Assembly: GCA_025738555.1 (NCBI GenBank)
Contig: JAOVFP010000005.1
Span: 2,976,001 to 3,040,000, forward strand
Direction of reading: 5' to 3'
DNA: 64,000 nucleotides
Origin: Cyathus striatus
Lineage: Eukaryota; Basidiomycota; Agaricomycetes; Agaricales; Nidulariaceae
Within the stretch, counting starts at the first letter, position 1. Each line of letters begins with the position of its first letter. The position numbers and the translations under genes are program-made. Below the pieces are notes generated by a model. That model did not search any database. It was given only the letters and a program-made list of their open reading frames with translations, and was not told the DNA's origin. Positions 45,106-56,914 of the stretch are shown here, piece after piece.

Positions 45106-46067
45106 ATGTCATCTTCTACATCTTTCAATGTCCTCGCTATTGGAGGCTCACGAAATATTGGCTACTACGCTAGCCTTCGCTTACTTGGTTCGTGCAGTTG
45201 CTCGTCTCTCTGTAGAGATATATAACTTACCTGATTGTTATGCCAGCTGCTGGCGCAACAGTTACATTCTTATTGCGAAACCCCTCGGTGTTCGACAACG
45301 ATACAGAGGTTCAGAAGTACATAAAAGAAGGGAAGGCTTTTCTCTCGAAAGGCGATGCCCTTGTGAAGTCTAACGTCGAACACGCATGGGAAGAGACAGC
45401 ACGCAACGGCAACAAAAACGTGGATCTGTTGCTTTTCACCGTTGGTACGTCCTCTCTCCCTCATCTCACTTGACTGTTATTGATCACTGACATGAATCAT
45501 TGATTAATAGGGGGCACGCCTCATTTTACTTTAGCGAAAGGAACAGTTATCAGTCCTCCTAACCTAGTGACTCAATCACTACTCAATGTCGTCCGCACTA
45601 TACCTCGTTCGAGTCCCCAACCACGCGTCATAGTCGTTTCATCGATGGGCACAACACGCGCGTCACGCGCCACGGTCCCTTTCGCTCTAAAGCCAGTGTA
45701 CGGCTACGTGATACAAGAACCTCTGAAAGACAAACTCGGCGCCGAGCGAGCCTTGGCACACGCCGCCGGGTGGGCATGGGAGCACGAAGAGCCAAATGAA
45801 GACATCATCGGGCATGACTGGACGAGCCTTGAAGGTCTCCCTAGCCCAGGAGAAGTGAAGAGGATCCTTCTAGTACGACCAGCGATGTTCACGGATGGAC
45901 AATGTCTGGCGGAGAAGGAAGGGACAAACGGAAAGGCATATAGAGTTTCGGAGCAGGAATTTCGTGGGTGGACAATTTCACGAAAGGATGTGGCATATTT
46001 TGTTGTTGATGCAGCGTTGAATCGGTGGGACGAGTTTGAGAACAAGTGTGTTTCTATTGCATACTAG
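45106..46067 (+). CDS. NmrA-like NAD(P)-binding protein, copy 2
   Basis: Exons 45106-45187, 45247-45444 and 45511-46067 give 278 aa, all phases consistent with copy 1. The motifs are NVLAIGGSRNIGYYASLRLL, ATVTFLLRNPSVFD, GTPHFTLAKGTVISPPN and ISRKDVAYFVVDAALNRW. The deviating glycine motif GGSRN.GY is shared by all copies. Intact. The upstream 70 bases and the protein are most like copy 1, so copies 1 and 2 form one pair. Function beyond nucleotide binding is not known. Confidence 0.85.
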
Positions 46068-47000
46068 TTCAAGGATAGTGATATTAATACTTCACCTGGC
46101 TTGTGGCACTGTATACGAGGAAGTCTTCCCTTTCGTAAGTATTTGAATATGTGCATAGAGCTTTAAATCTTGTCTTTTATTGGGGGAGCTTGCTCCCCTT
46201 ATTTGTTTGCGTTGGCGAGCCAAAATGCGTAGTGGCTGTGCATCCACGTTCGGATTTCTCCCCCACGCTCGGATGTGTCCGCACGCACTCGGACTATTCT
46301 GTACACGCTCGGGTTTGTCCGCTTTGCGTTGATACAGCGCATTAAAAGTGGTTTAAACAAAATCCAAGCTGAAATAGCGGCGGTTAAAATATAGTACGAC
46401 AGGTTAATTTAGTATGTATAATAATAATATAGCTCAGAGCTAGGATTCGTCAAGCTTGCCCTTTAACGTGCGTCGCGAAGCGACGTACGTTGCATGTTTT
46501 ATTTGAGGTGTCAAATGTGTACCACTGGCGCAGAGGCAAACGACCTATATTCATTAGGATTAGGCTGTTTTATTCGGCGACCCCGCTCCTCAATGCCCGC
46601 CCCATACGACTTACGGAGTTGCGTATAAGTAGCAAGAGTAAGACGAATTCCAGCCGAAAGAGGCTTTCTATGAGATTGCTTTCTATCCAGACATTTCGAG
46701 TTTCATATTCTCAGCGATGTCATATTTAGCTTCTTCTACACTAATACCGATTACTCTGTTATCTGCGTAGTTGGTTGATTCAACGAAGATTGAACATATG
46801 GCTTGAATCCACGCTCGGTCTCTCTTCAACGCGAAGCTTCGATAGAATCTAAGAGCTGGTATATTTGATATCCTGAGAGTATGGCAGAATTGGAATTTCA
46901 ATCACGGCGATGCATCATAGATTGCTGAGGTACAGATATGATGCGACACGTAGACGATAGCTCGATAGCTCCGAAAGTAACCCGAGGTGATTTTGAACAC
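46068..47000. other. no recognisable gene
   Basis: 3' region of NmrA-like gene 2, a short minisatellite, and unassigned sequence. A hairpin-forming GTCGCGAAGCGAC occurs near 46475. Confidence 0.4.
46239..46322 (+). repeat. short minisatellite, about 20-base unit, four copies
   Basis: Diverged copies of CACGCTCGGATGTGTCCG-like sequence (CACGTTCGGATTTCT, CACGCTCGGATGTGT, CGCACTCGGACTATT, CACGCTCGGGTTTGT) lie in direct order. Confidence 0.6.
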
Positions 47001-47830
47001 TACCTCCTTTTGGGCGACACAGGTCCTTTGCTGTCAGTATATCATAGAACACGGGCTATGTATACCGTATCTTCTGCTCTGTGTGATCATTACTACAATA
47101 ATTAGAGCAAGAACAGAGCAATGAGAGAGTTCCATGGGAAGCCAGAGCACTTTTCGATGAGCGGAAAGTACTTGTTTGGAGCACGAGACGCAGTTTAGAT
47201 AGAAGCTGAACACGAGGCGATTGGGTTAAATACCAAGTTGAAGTATGTTTTAAATTAGCAGCCGAGAAAACTTGAGATGACCAAGTGTATAGAGGAGATT
47301 ATACGCTATTGGACGCTGAAAGAAGGGTTCCCAGCCGTGCTGTATAGGGGATTTGAGGCAATGATAAAATAGACCAAAGGCAGGCAGCCAGTCATAAGAA
47401 TAGAAGGGCAATTCGGAAGTATTTGACCACGGGTTCCTTGAGATTGCATCCTGCGCATAGACGAGGCAACTTGTCACTGACCAGTCTGTTACAAGATCAC
47501 GATATCTATGTGTAATCCTGAGAGAACTGTGTGAACATTGAATGGGATACAACAGATGGTACTACTGTGGCCCCTTACTTTCGAAAGGTGCTGCCGCAGG
47601 AATTACGGCATAGCGTCCTGGGGAAAATACCAAGTTCTATGTTGGGCATTGGTCGGGTAGGTTAACGAAGTGACGTCGCTCTTGCAAAATTTCATCGTTA
47701 TCTACTGTATTAAGATGAGTATTGGATGAGTACGATATAAGTATGCCAGTGAACGTTTGAACACGTATTATGAAACTGACTTTCAAGATGTCTTTACGCA
47801 GCATTGCCTCAGTGAGAAGAGTATACTGCA
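47001..47830. repeat. duplicated segment, copy 2 (upstream of third NmrA-like gene)
   Basis: Same landmarks as 37068-37951 in the same order: TACCTCCTTTTGGG, GGGCTATGTATACCGTA, ATGGGAAGCC, GACGCAGTTTAGATAGAAG and GCAGCATTGCCTCAGTGAG. No convincing gene. Confidence 0.75.
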
Positions 47831-48449
47831 TAATGGCCTTCCGGTCGAACGTTTGAGCGCTGACAAAATGACATTGGTCAAGACTCAACACAACGGGCGA
47901 TGGACGGTGACATGGTGACAGTGGAGGCACATCACTGCGGGCCTGCCGCGGCAAGGCGGCAACACCGCCACCTGTAAATTTGATCATGTTTGACAGGATC
48001 TTCATTATTTCATGCGCCGACTGGACCCAGTCAACCAGCGGTTGAACGCAACAGATCACCAACTTGCCACCAACTCCAAAAGTCCAGAGGAATTCCCAGG
48101 GCCCACACAGTCTTGAAGTCCAAGCCAAGTCAAAGCCTCAATTTAAATCAAATTTCAAAATTAAATTCAAATTAAGCTTTGTTGTCCCCTGATTAACGAT
48201 TGATTAATGGTCATTGTCGTTAAACGGTGCTATTTTGGTATTGCAAAACATATTCCCCACATTAGTGAAAGTCCACGTAGCTTGATGGCGGCATGAATCG
48301 GAGCCTCATTTGTACCGCTGCAAGCAGTGCTTACTGCGTGAGGCTCGGAGGTAAAGTATTTGGTGTCCTGCAGCTTTGAGAGAGGTATTGATATTGATCT
48401 ACTATGCCGCAGGTCATGCAGAAGAGCTTTCTCTTGGTTGGCCACTAAA
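47831..48449. other. intergenic, no gene
   Basis: Nothing recognised apart from an AT-rich patch near 48140-48180. Confidence 0.4.
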
Positions 48450-48607
48450 AATAAACGTGACTGCCGTTTGTAGTAGCTCGGAGTTACTCATCGCCGCTTG
48501 GTCATCTCAAGTACTATAGCTACTCGATGATAACTATACAATGCTGAGCATAAAACGGGCAACATCGTACAGGAGGTGAGCCACAAACCAACCTCAACTC
48601 TTCAGAT
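48450..48607 (+). promoter_or_regulatory. promoter region of NmrA-like gene 3
   Basis: It aligns with 53087-53253 before gene 4. Shared strings include ACTCATCGCCGCTTGGTCAT and a TATA-like GAG(C/T)ATAAAAC about 60 bases before the ATG. Conservation between the two suggests the promoter was duplicated with the gene. Confidence 0.6.
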
Positions 48608-49577
48608 ATGTCTTATACTACCACTGGATCTTTCAATGTTCTCTCTATTGGGGGCTCACGAAACATAGGCTACTTTGCTAGCCTTCGTTTACTTGGTTTG
48701 TGCAGTATTCATATTCCCTTTTCTGGCAGATAACTTATATTCTTCATATATTAGCTGCTGGAGCAACAGTTACATTTTTATTGCGAAACCCCTCTGTGTT
48801 TGACGGTGACGCAGACGTCCAAAAATACGTTAGAAAAGGAACAGCTTTCCTTGTGAAAGGCGACGCACTTGTAAAGTCTGACGTCGAACTTGCATGGAAA
48901 GAGGCAACGGCCAATGGAACCAAGAATGTGGACCTTCTGCTTTTCACCGTCGGTATGTCTTCTTCGATGATATAAATCAATATGGTCAATAGTAACTGAT
49001 GTGTTCGGTTATAGGCGGCACACCGAAACTGACTCTATTAAAGGGAGCCGTGATCAACCCTCCTAACCTAGTGACTCACTCTCTTATCAATACACTCTGT
49101 ACTATGCCCCGCATGACTCTCCAACCACGCATAGTTGTCGTATCAACGATAGGAACAACACGCTCATCACGCGCCGCCATTCCTGTTGCCCTGAAGCCAG
49201 TGTACGGCTATCTCATTAAAGAGCCACGAAAAGATAAGCTCGGGGCTGAGCGTATCTTATCACATGTTGGTGGCTGGCGATGGAATACCACGGATGACGG
49301 TGAACCAAGCGAACACATTATTGGACGTGGCGATTGGACGAAGCTCGAAGGTCTCCCTGCTCAAGGAGAGCTGAAGAGAATTCTACTTGTACGCGCTGCA
49401 ATGCTCACTGATGGAGAATGCCTGGCAGATAAGAAGGGGAGTAATGCGTACCGGGTTTCGAAACAGGACATTACTGGCTGGAATATCTCAAGACAGGATG
49501 TGGCACATTTCGTGGTTGATGCAGTGTTGAATCGATGGGACGAGTACGAGAATGAGACCATTTCGATTGCATACTAG
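48608..49577 (+). CDS. NmrA-like NAD(P)-binding protein, copy 3
   Basis: Exons 48608-48695, 48755-48952 and 49015-49577 give 282 aa. It starts MSYTTTGSFNVLSIGGSRNIG. It carries ATVTFLLRNPSVFDGD, GTPKLTLLKGAVINPPN, PRIVVVSTIGTTRSSR and ISRQDVAHFVVDAVLNRW. Relative to copies 1 and 2 it has an inserted NTTDDGEPSEH-type loop shared with copy 4, as well as YLIKEPRKDKLGAERILSHVG. Intact reading frame. Pairs with copy 4 in both protein and promoter. Confidence 0.85.
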
Positions 49578-51308
49578 ACCAGATCAGTAAATATCGTACT
49601 ATCCTGTTTAATTGGCTCGGCATACATCTATACTACTTAGCTGTCTATTGGATTTTTATTCGTGATCTAATAAATCGTTGGTGACATTGTAATTGCTATA
49701 TTCCCACTAACTTTAGTTAGTAGGGTTATAGGGTGCTGTCCAAACATTTTTTGGCAGTAAATTTCGATGCCGACACGCCTACGGTGTTCCTAAACCGCAT
49801 GCCTCCCTCAGATTTCGGCTCAACTCAAGACTCACTCTCGCCACGTGATGAGCCCATTCACATTGTCCCAATCTTAGAAGGTGGAATTAATTATATACTG
49901 CTTTCTTCGTGGGGGTGGAGATATAAACATATAATATATATACCATTAAATTTACAAGTATGTATACTTAAATACATGCTACCATAACTGTAGGCTACGA
50001 ACGATACATCCTACCAACATACCAACCCATATTATCTTACAACTCCCCTTCGTCTCTCATTTCCTTCTGTTTACGACACCTCCACCACCATCCGGCTGAT
50101 ATGGTGCGTACCACTTTATCTACCTCAACCTGCCGCACCCACTTGCACGTCGATCCCGCTACTGTTACCAAATTATCGCCTCGTTCCCGCTACCAACCAG
50201 TGGAAATCCCTACAACCATCCCAACCCATCCAGTACCAGCTACCACTTTCCTAATGCCACTACTGCTACCCTAGTGCACCGTGACCATGCATATATGCAC
50301 TCCTGCTCGTCGCAACCGATGCTCCCTGCTAGCTTGCGGGTGTTACAATTGGCCCTGGTGGGGTGGGGAGGGATACACTGCTAGATAAAGTCGCACTTCG
50401 ACTAGCAATCCGATAGAAAGCGAGGAGGAAGGGATGGAGGAAACAAGAGAGGAGAGTATGGTGCTGCTTAGTGTTGATGCAGATGAGGAAGAGAGCTGAG
50501 AAGAGAGCGCGGTTCCGTTTAGTGTTGAATCTGCACGCATAATAGGCTTTCGTTCTGTTTCTGTCATTGAGTGAGAGGAAGGCTGAGCCACAAGAATGAA
50601 CACTTAACTTAAAAGATTCGTCGGGGTGGAGTGCATCTTGATGTCGGAGAGCGGCGATGCATGGTGGTGAAGGAAGAGAAAGAGCACAGCGCGATCCGTG
50701 GGAAACTGGGGTATGTTGATTGGTCTCGAGTATCACATGATATTATTTGTTACTGTTGGTTCATGTGTTACGGCGCAATGGGAGCCTGGAGGGGACTGAA
50801 GGGAGAAACAAGATATCCAGCTGGTATTTAGCATACACATATATGTTATAAAAGATTGTGTATACGTGCCAATGCAATTTTCTACTGGAATTCGGAATTT
50901 GGAGGGATTTGTCTTAGTAAGTATAGTCCCAGCACTATAATAAGCCTTATTTCAGCCTAGATATCGCTACCACACCACCATACCCGTATTCTCTATCGTT
51001 TTACATTCGTAACGGATTTAAACTGGATTGAATAATGCTTTATTTGTGCCTTTTTTAGCTTTCATAACAGATAAATGACGATTTCCTGTCGCGATTCTCG
51101 CACTCTCACTTAGTTCCCACGCAAGATTGGACGATTACGTAAGCCAATATGAAGGGGTGTAGCGGTCCATCAGCACGTTTGGTCGCCTAAGGAAAGAGCT
51201 GAAAATGCGAGGCATGCGGTTCCGGTACACGCTACACGCCGACAGGGTCGCTGTGGTCATGCGCTGTAATCTTCGGCAATTTCCCTATTGCAGCTTTGTT
51301 CATCCTAT
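49578..51308. other. no recognisable gene
   Basis: 3' region of NmrA-like gene 3 and unassigned sequence. A near-perfect inverted repeat CCCACTAACT/AGTTAGTAGGG near 49709-49730 could form a hairpin. Short frames (49733-49987 plus, 50329-50736 minus) show no domain. Confidence 0.4.
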
Positions 51309-52983
51309 CAAGGGGGTCCGAGGATTACGCTAAGGTACATCGGGTCGATGTATTTTTTATAGCTAATTGCGAAATGATAGAACAATTTGCTGCTCGCTTC
51401 ATGCTTAGTCATTGTTTACTTGTGGAGTAAGGCACAACCAAATAAAAACCGGCATGAAGAACACAACAGGCAAGTATGCTACAGATAGTCACGAAATTTA
51501 AAATAAATAAATTCATATCAATTTTAGACGTGGGGACTGCAGTGGAGGGTAACAGAAGCGGGGAAAACAAGCTGCTTGAAAGGTTGCGTGTTGTGTTGGT
51601 GCTTGCACCCTTTACGGCAGATGGACCCGGTTATTGTTTAGTAAACAGTTACTAAGCATGAAGCGTGCAGCAAATTGTTCTATCGTTTCGCAATTAGCTG
51701 TAAGCACCATAATGCGGACCCTCCCTCCCTACTGTGGGAACTAATTACCGCATATGTAAATTACATAAGCAATTCATGTGCACTCGTCTGAGTCATCCTG
51801 GTCACGGCGGGTCCCCCCAATCTCCTATCGAACTCCTACTTGGATCCTTATTCACGAAATCTTTCCACTAGGGGAATTCAAAGTTGGCATAACACGGTAT
51901 GCTACAGTGATTTCTGTATCGTTACTAAGGAGAACAATCAGCGATCAGCTCGGAGTTTATAACATTGAGATAGTGCTGACAGGAACCACATCCTTTCACC
52001 TTATGAAAATAAACATTTTATTAGATATATTGTCTAAACATAATAATATCTATGCAACTTCCAAAATTTTAACGAGATATAGAGGTAGGAAAGAATAAAA
52101 CTTAGTGAATGTGTATAGCGAAATTCTCCATTTGAATTTCCGATCACAGTTTTCGGCAAGACTGTAGTGATTTGTTAGTGGCCGATCGTAACGCGACAAA
52201 ACAGCCAACTTTGAATTCCCCTACTGTTAACGTCAGATTCCTCACAGTTTCACAAGCTTCACAACTCCATTGCAGTATAGAATATTCAAACCCCATGCAA
52301 TCAAGATGGTACTGCATAGCAACAGTAAGTTGTTCTCAAGAATCCAATGTGGACAAGCAATGACTTACCCATTGTGTCTCGCAGGCTTTATGTGTACATT
52401 TTATAACGTTCTCAGTAGACCTTGCCTCCTCCAGTATTGCTTTACCACATGCACATACCTGTAACACTGCTACAAAATCGGTTACCTTGTGTTTACGGTT
52501 ACCACACCCGAGAAGTTCAATATCTGTATTTGCAGTGACGTCAACATTTGCTGGAGGATTGTTCTCAGAGGGAGTCTGTAGTGAGCTTGAGCTCACACTG
52601 AATTCTGGGGCTGTCAAACATGGTGAGTTCATTCATATCATAACTCTCGTCGTTGGAGGCTACAGTGACATTATCCTCAAGTTGTGCATTCTCGTCACTG
52701 TTACAGCTTTGTATAGTTATGAGTATTATGAATACATTGGACTCATTGATTTGTGTTTGTACTGAGATTCCTCTTAGATTTAGCTCGAATTGAGCATAAA
52801 TTGAGTACTGGATACATCTTTAACTCATTTACTGATACAGGTGGGGAAATATAAAGCTATATATGTCAAATGTACACTTATATTGAAAATTTCTAAGTGA
52901 GGTCGAGAAAAAATTTAAGAGGACCCAGGACCACCCCCCCTCCCTAACCCGATATGGCTCGGCAAAATCCTCGGACCCCCTTG
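51309..52983. mobile_element. non-autonomous TIR element with a nested inverted repeat
   Basis: CAAGGGGGTCCGAGGAT at 51309-51325 is exactly complementary to 52967-52983, and similarity continues inward to ATCGGG on both sides (about 36 bases). The interior has no transposase. A minus-strand frame (52336-52632) contains VCACGKAILEE and HKACETQWVSHC, a Cys/His pattern like the zinc-binding tail of transposon-associated proteins. No target-site duplication was recognised. It lies about 270 bases before NmrA-like gene 4. Confidence 0.65.
51361..51699. repeat. 60-base inverted repeat nested inside the element
   Basis: 51361-51420 and 51641-51699 are inverted copies, starting AGCTAATTGCGAAATGATAG on the left, with a few mismatches. 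A further AGGGGGTCCG at 51311 against CGGACCCTCC near 51716 suggests a separate MITE of about 420 bases sharing the outer end motif. Confidence 0.7.
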
Positions 52984-53086
52984 CATAAATCAGTATCTTC
53001 ATCGTCTAGATAATTTTACGGTGACGTCTTCCCGCAGCTTTACTGAGTGAAACCCGGAGCCTGGGAGCAAAGTACAGTTTCACTAA

Positions 53087-53253
53087 AATAACGTGCCAAC
53101 TGTTATTTGTAGTAATACGGAGATACTCATCGCCGCTTGGTCATATCTAACATTGCATTTAGACGCTCACAACCAACTATGTGACAATATCGAGTATAAA
53201 ACAAGCATGATTACACAGGAGACGAACCAGAAATCAACCCCAACCCTTCCACT
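53087..53253 (+). promoter_or_regulatory. promoter region of NmrA-like gene 4
   Basis: Aligns with the region before gene 3. TATA-like GAGTATAAAAC at 53192-53202, about 60 bases before the ATG. Confidence 0.6.
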
Positions 53254-54226
53254 ATGTCCTCTACAACTTCATATTTTAATGTCCTCTCCATTGGAGGCTC
53301 AAGAAACATAGGCTATTTTGCGAGCCTTCGTTTACTTGGTTCGTGCAGTCATTATATTCCCGATCGTGGAAAATAGCTTATACGTTTGACATTTTAGCTG
53401 CTGGAGCAACAGTCACATTTTTGTTGAGAAACTCTTCTGTGTTTGACAGTGATGAAGATATCCAGAAATACGTTAATAAAGGGAGGGCGTTTCTTCTCCA
53501 AGGAGACGCCCTTGTAAAGTCTGACGTCGAACGTGCATGGGCAGAGACAACAGTCAATGGCGCCAAGAACGTGGACTTACTGCTCTTCACTGTCGGTATG
53601 CCATTTTGACATAGTTAATTATGGTCGATAAAAGCTAATAAAAACGGCTAATTACAGGTGGTACACCTGAATTCACTTTATTAAACGGAGCCATCATTAG
53701 CCCGCCTGATTTAGTAACGCATTCTCTTCTCAATACTCTTCGCACAATGCCCCGTTGTACTCCCCAGCCACGCATAATTGTCGTCTCATCGATAGGAGTA
53801 ACACACTCGTCACGCGCTGCTGCTCCTCTTGCCCTGAAGCCAGTGTACGGTTTTTTTATAAAAGAGCCACGAAAAGACAAGCTCGGAGCCGAGCGTATCC
53901 TATCGCATGTCGGTGGGTGGAAATGGAACTTCGCAGATGACGGCGAGCCAAGCGAACATATCATTGGACCTGGAGATTGGACGAAACTTGAAGGTCTACC
54001 TAGTCAAGGAGAACTAAAGAGAATTCTTCTTGTACGACCAGCTTTGCTTACTGATGGCGAATGCCTGGCGGATAAGGAAGGGACGAATGGAAATGCGTAC
54101 AGGGTTTCGAAACAGGATATTACTGGCTGGACTATTTCAAGACAGGATGTGGCGCATTTTGTGGCTGATGCAGTGTTAAATCGATGGGACGAATTTGAGA
54201 ACCAGACCGTCTCACTTGCATACTAA
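53254..54226 (+). CDS. NmrA-like NAD(P)-binding protein, copy 4
   Basis: Exons 53254-53338, 53398-53595 and 53658-54226 give 283 aa. It starts MSSTTSYFNVLSIGGSRNIG. Motifs match copy 3 closely: ATVTFLLRNSSVFDSD, GTPEFTLLNGAIISPPD, YGFFIKEPRKDKLGAERILS, ISRQDVAHFVADAVLNRW. Intact reading frame and the same two intron positions. Its 5' flank keeps about 165 bases of similarity to copy 3, after which the TIR element region begins. Confidence 0.85.
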
Positions 54227-54573
54227 GTTACTTCTGAGAAAACCGAATTTGTTTCTGATACTATATTGGTGACTTTAGAATTCTATACCATACCTCTACG
54301 TCTACTACTCTACTCTACTCTACTACAAGTAACATTTTGACCCATCGTTTTGATCTTATAGAGGCTCCACTCCATTCTTTCGGCTTTCTGCCTCAATATT
54401 CCATAATGACAAACCGTTGGATGTAATTCCATGCAAGTTTCAACAACGCGGGGACTTCGTAAATCTCTTTAAGTCTTAGGAGCTTTACAAAACATTTAAC
54501 AATGGATACCGACTCATAAAACCTCTTTTCGTGTCCGGAGTCAATGTTGTAGCTGTAACATTTGATTCCCGAC
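54227..54573. other. intergenic between convergent genes
   Basis: 3' ends of NmrA-like gene 4 and the oxygenase gene meet here. A short CTACT simple repeat lies near 54301-54325. Nothing else seen. Confidence 0.5.
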
Positions 54574-56377
54574 TCAGTTATAATGCTTAACCACCACACC
54601 ACTAACAAGCTCCTCCTCCACACCGCTCTCGCTACCAACCTTAAGCTCAGTCTTCCCATAAGTTCTCGTTCGACTCCTCCTCCACTCTTCCATAGTCGGC
54701 GCATCTTCATCTTTACACAAGCGTTGCACACCAACCCGTTGCAGCACCGCACTTTGCTCATGGGGAACAAGTTTAACGTCATCGTTTGGCATAGCGAACA
54801 TGAATAAACCGTATCGTGGTATGTTTGCTTGATCGGCTGGGGGTTGTATGACTCGGTGTCGGGTGGGTGGGTAATAGCCTCCACAGAGGAAGTTTAGCAC
54901 GTCTCCGGCATTGACCACCTTGAGTTTTATTTATTATCAAGTTGTTGTGATTTATAAAAGCGATAGAGTACAAAAATACTTACCACAGCATTATCCATAT
55001 GTCGAACCCACCTCCACTTCTCGTCCGGAGATAGGATCTGCAGGCCCGCGATAGGTTGGGACCAGAGAATTGTGATCGATCCTATATCTGATCATATACC
55101 AATTATAGCGACGTTAGGATGATACTAATATGCTTAATAGGGTCGGACTACGTACCGGTGTGTCCTTTCAGCCATACATTTTTTGTTTTCTCTTCCTCTT
55201 CATTGGTACGGGGATGACTATTAAAGGAGTTTTGGAAAATAACGAGAAGGTTTGTTACGACAACTTACTATTTCATGAATCGAACTTTCAGAGAAACCGA
55301 TCAATTTCGTCTAACGGGTCAAACATAAATCAACTGACCAGTTGTAAACCCTTCGCCATTCCATTCATGTTGCTTCACAAGCGTATCTTCTGGTAGCTCT
55401 AGGCCAATAGCTAGAAGCCTTCCAATCATAATCTATGCAATATCAGGTTATAATTTAGCAAGAACTTACTGCAACACCGGAGTAAGGATGTTAAAGAAAT
55501 TATGCTTCGCAAAAGCCTCCATCAAAGGTACGTAGGGACGTAGAGCTTCTGGTTGAGGTTGATCTCGGACATGTCTTTTCACTGCAATATATCAGCCATC
55601 GTCAAACTTGTAACAGTAAAATTTGGAGAACACACCGTTGTAGTGTTCAATCTCATCACGCACTCCTTTTTCAATATGCTGCCCTCAATTTAGCTGACAG
55701 TCAGAGAAACGATAACAGAGGGTTACCCATGTTCTCGTAGGCTTGTATCCCTCGTATACATCCTCTGATTTTCCGGTGTATGTTACTTTCTCGTTTTCTG
55801 GCACCGAATCGAAGACCATTCGCGTTATACTGAACATTTTATTGGTCTATTTATCGAAGGAAAATATTCATTTCGATTAGTCTACCTGAGATATAGTGAA
55901 AGAAGTCGTTACTTGCCTCTTGCTGCGTATATCCATGATTAATGGCGTAGAAAAACCCATGTGTCTTCATAGCATCACACAACTGTACTGCTAGTCTCCT
56001 CCGGTCATCTGGCGTTCTTGCTTTCGCAAGGTCAATAATAGGAAGGTCTGCATATTCTACTGTATATGTCGTTAATCGTGAATATGAACTCGATACTGGA
56101 TGGAGGATGTACATTGCTCTTTGGTTCCTGGAGGAGCGATGTAAATCGGGGGTTCAGCAGGGTTCTGAACGTGTGTAGCTAATGTTCTCGAGTATCCATT
56201 GTTAAAAGACTTCTTGGGTAAGGCGATGGATGGGTATAAGCTTGCAGAATTATGGAATAGCCTCTGTGACTTATACAGTGTGCATATTTGGACTCCGCGG
56301 TGACGAGCAAAGCTCATTGGAATTCTTCGAATAAACATCGTGTGCGTTGATAAGAACCGTGGATAGGTCCATTCCAT
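54574..56377 (-). CDS. 2-oxoglutarate/Fe(II)-dependent dioxygenase (isopenicillin N synthase-like)
   Basis: Ten exons keep phase: 56377-56113, 56059-55917, 55846-55727, 55678-55636, 55581-55470, 55418-55339, 55284-55269 (16-base microexon), 55217-55156, 55087-54984, 54918-54574; 429 aa. In-frame ATGs at 56338 and 56317 would give shorter proteins. The N-terminal DIOX_N part reads YADLPIIDLAKA and GFFYAINHG. Later come YEGYKPTRTWHIEKGVRDEI, RFMKYHPRTNEEEE and the iron site LKGHTDIGSITILWSQP (His and Asp, near residue 280), with the distal His in TRHRVIQPP near residue 336. The second intron begins with GC (GAG|GCAAGT), a rare but known donor. The Arg-rich N-terminus before residue 60 could be a mitochondrial signal. 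Substrate unknown; the family oxidises small molecules. Confidence 0.87.
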
Positions 56378-56914
56378 GTACTTCTTGTACTTATAGATGT
56401 GCTCCAGAATGAAAATAGCTGGGAGTGGTACCCACGATCAAGTCCATGTGCTGCACCAATTAAAGTAATTATGGGGAGATTGACTGGATTCATTCTAAAA
56501 ATGCTCTAGCGGGCTTCTATTAGGGATCGAAAGTGTATTAATATATTAGAAATACTAGGTTATTGTCGCTAGAAGCAATAATACATATCATACCGTGTGT
56601 AAAGATCTCGAACGATACTTACTATCAGTTCATCGATTTCATCTTGCTGCTTTCATACTCGCTCTAGGTTGAAGTTTATTTTACATGAGACCAAGGAACA
56701 CTACGCAAGCAGAGAATTCAGACAGGGAGCAGGGGTAGAAAACTAGGGTTAGCTGAATGCAAGGAGTTGGTCGGAAGAAAGCAAGAATGAATAAAGTCGA
56801 GGACTCCGGAATAAAGCCGATACTTTGCTGCTGTTATGCAATGTCCCCTCGGCATCATACTCCGCCAGAAGGCTCTCACGGATGATTTTTGGTTACAGTT
56901 ACGGCTTGCGGGCC
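56378..56914. promoter_or_regulatory. bidirectional promoter between oxygenase and thiouridylase genes
   Basis: Two divergent genes start at its ends, so about 540 bases hold both promoters. In-frame ATGs at 56825 and 56882 precede the thiouridylase start chosen here. Confidence 0.5.

Noticed and set aside
53635..53964. Antisense frames inside the third exons of the NmrA-like genes
   Set aside because: They recur in all paralogues only because the sense strand is conserved and have no independent motif.
22919..56377. Biosynthetic gene cluster (P450, NmrA-like reductases, oxygenase)
   Set aside because: No core synthase (terpene cyclase, PKS, NRPS) is visible and the genes are separated by kilobases of repeats and unrelated loci.
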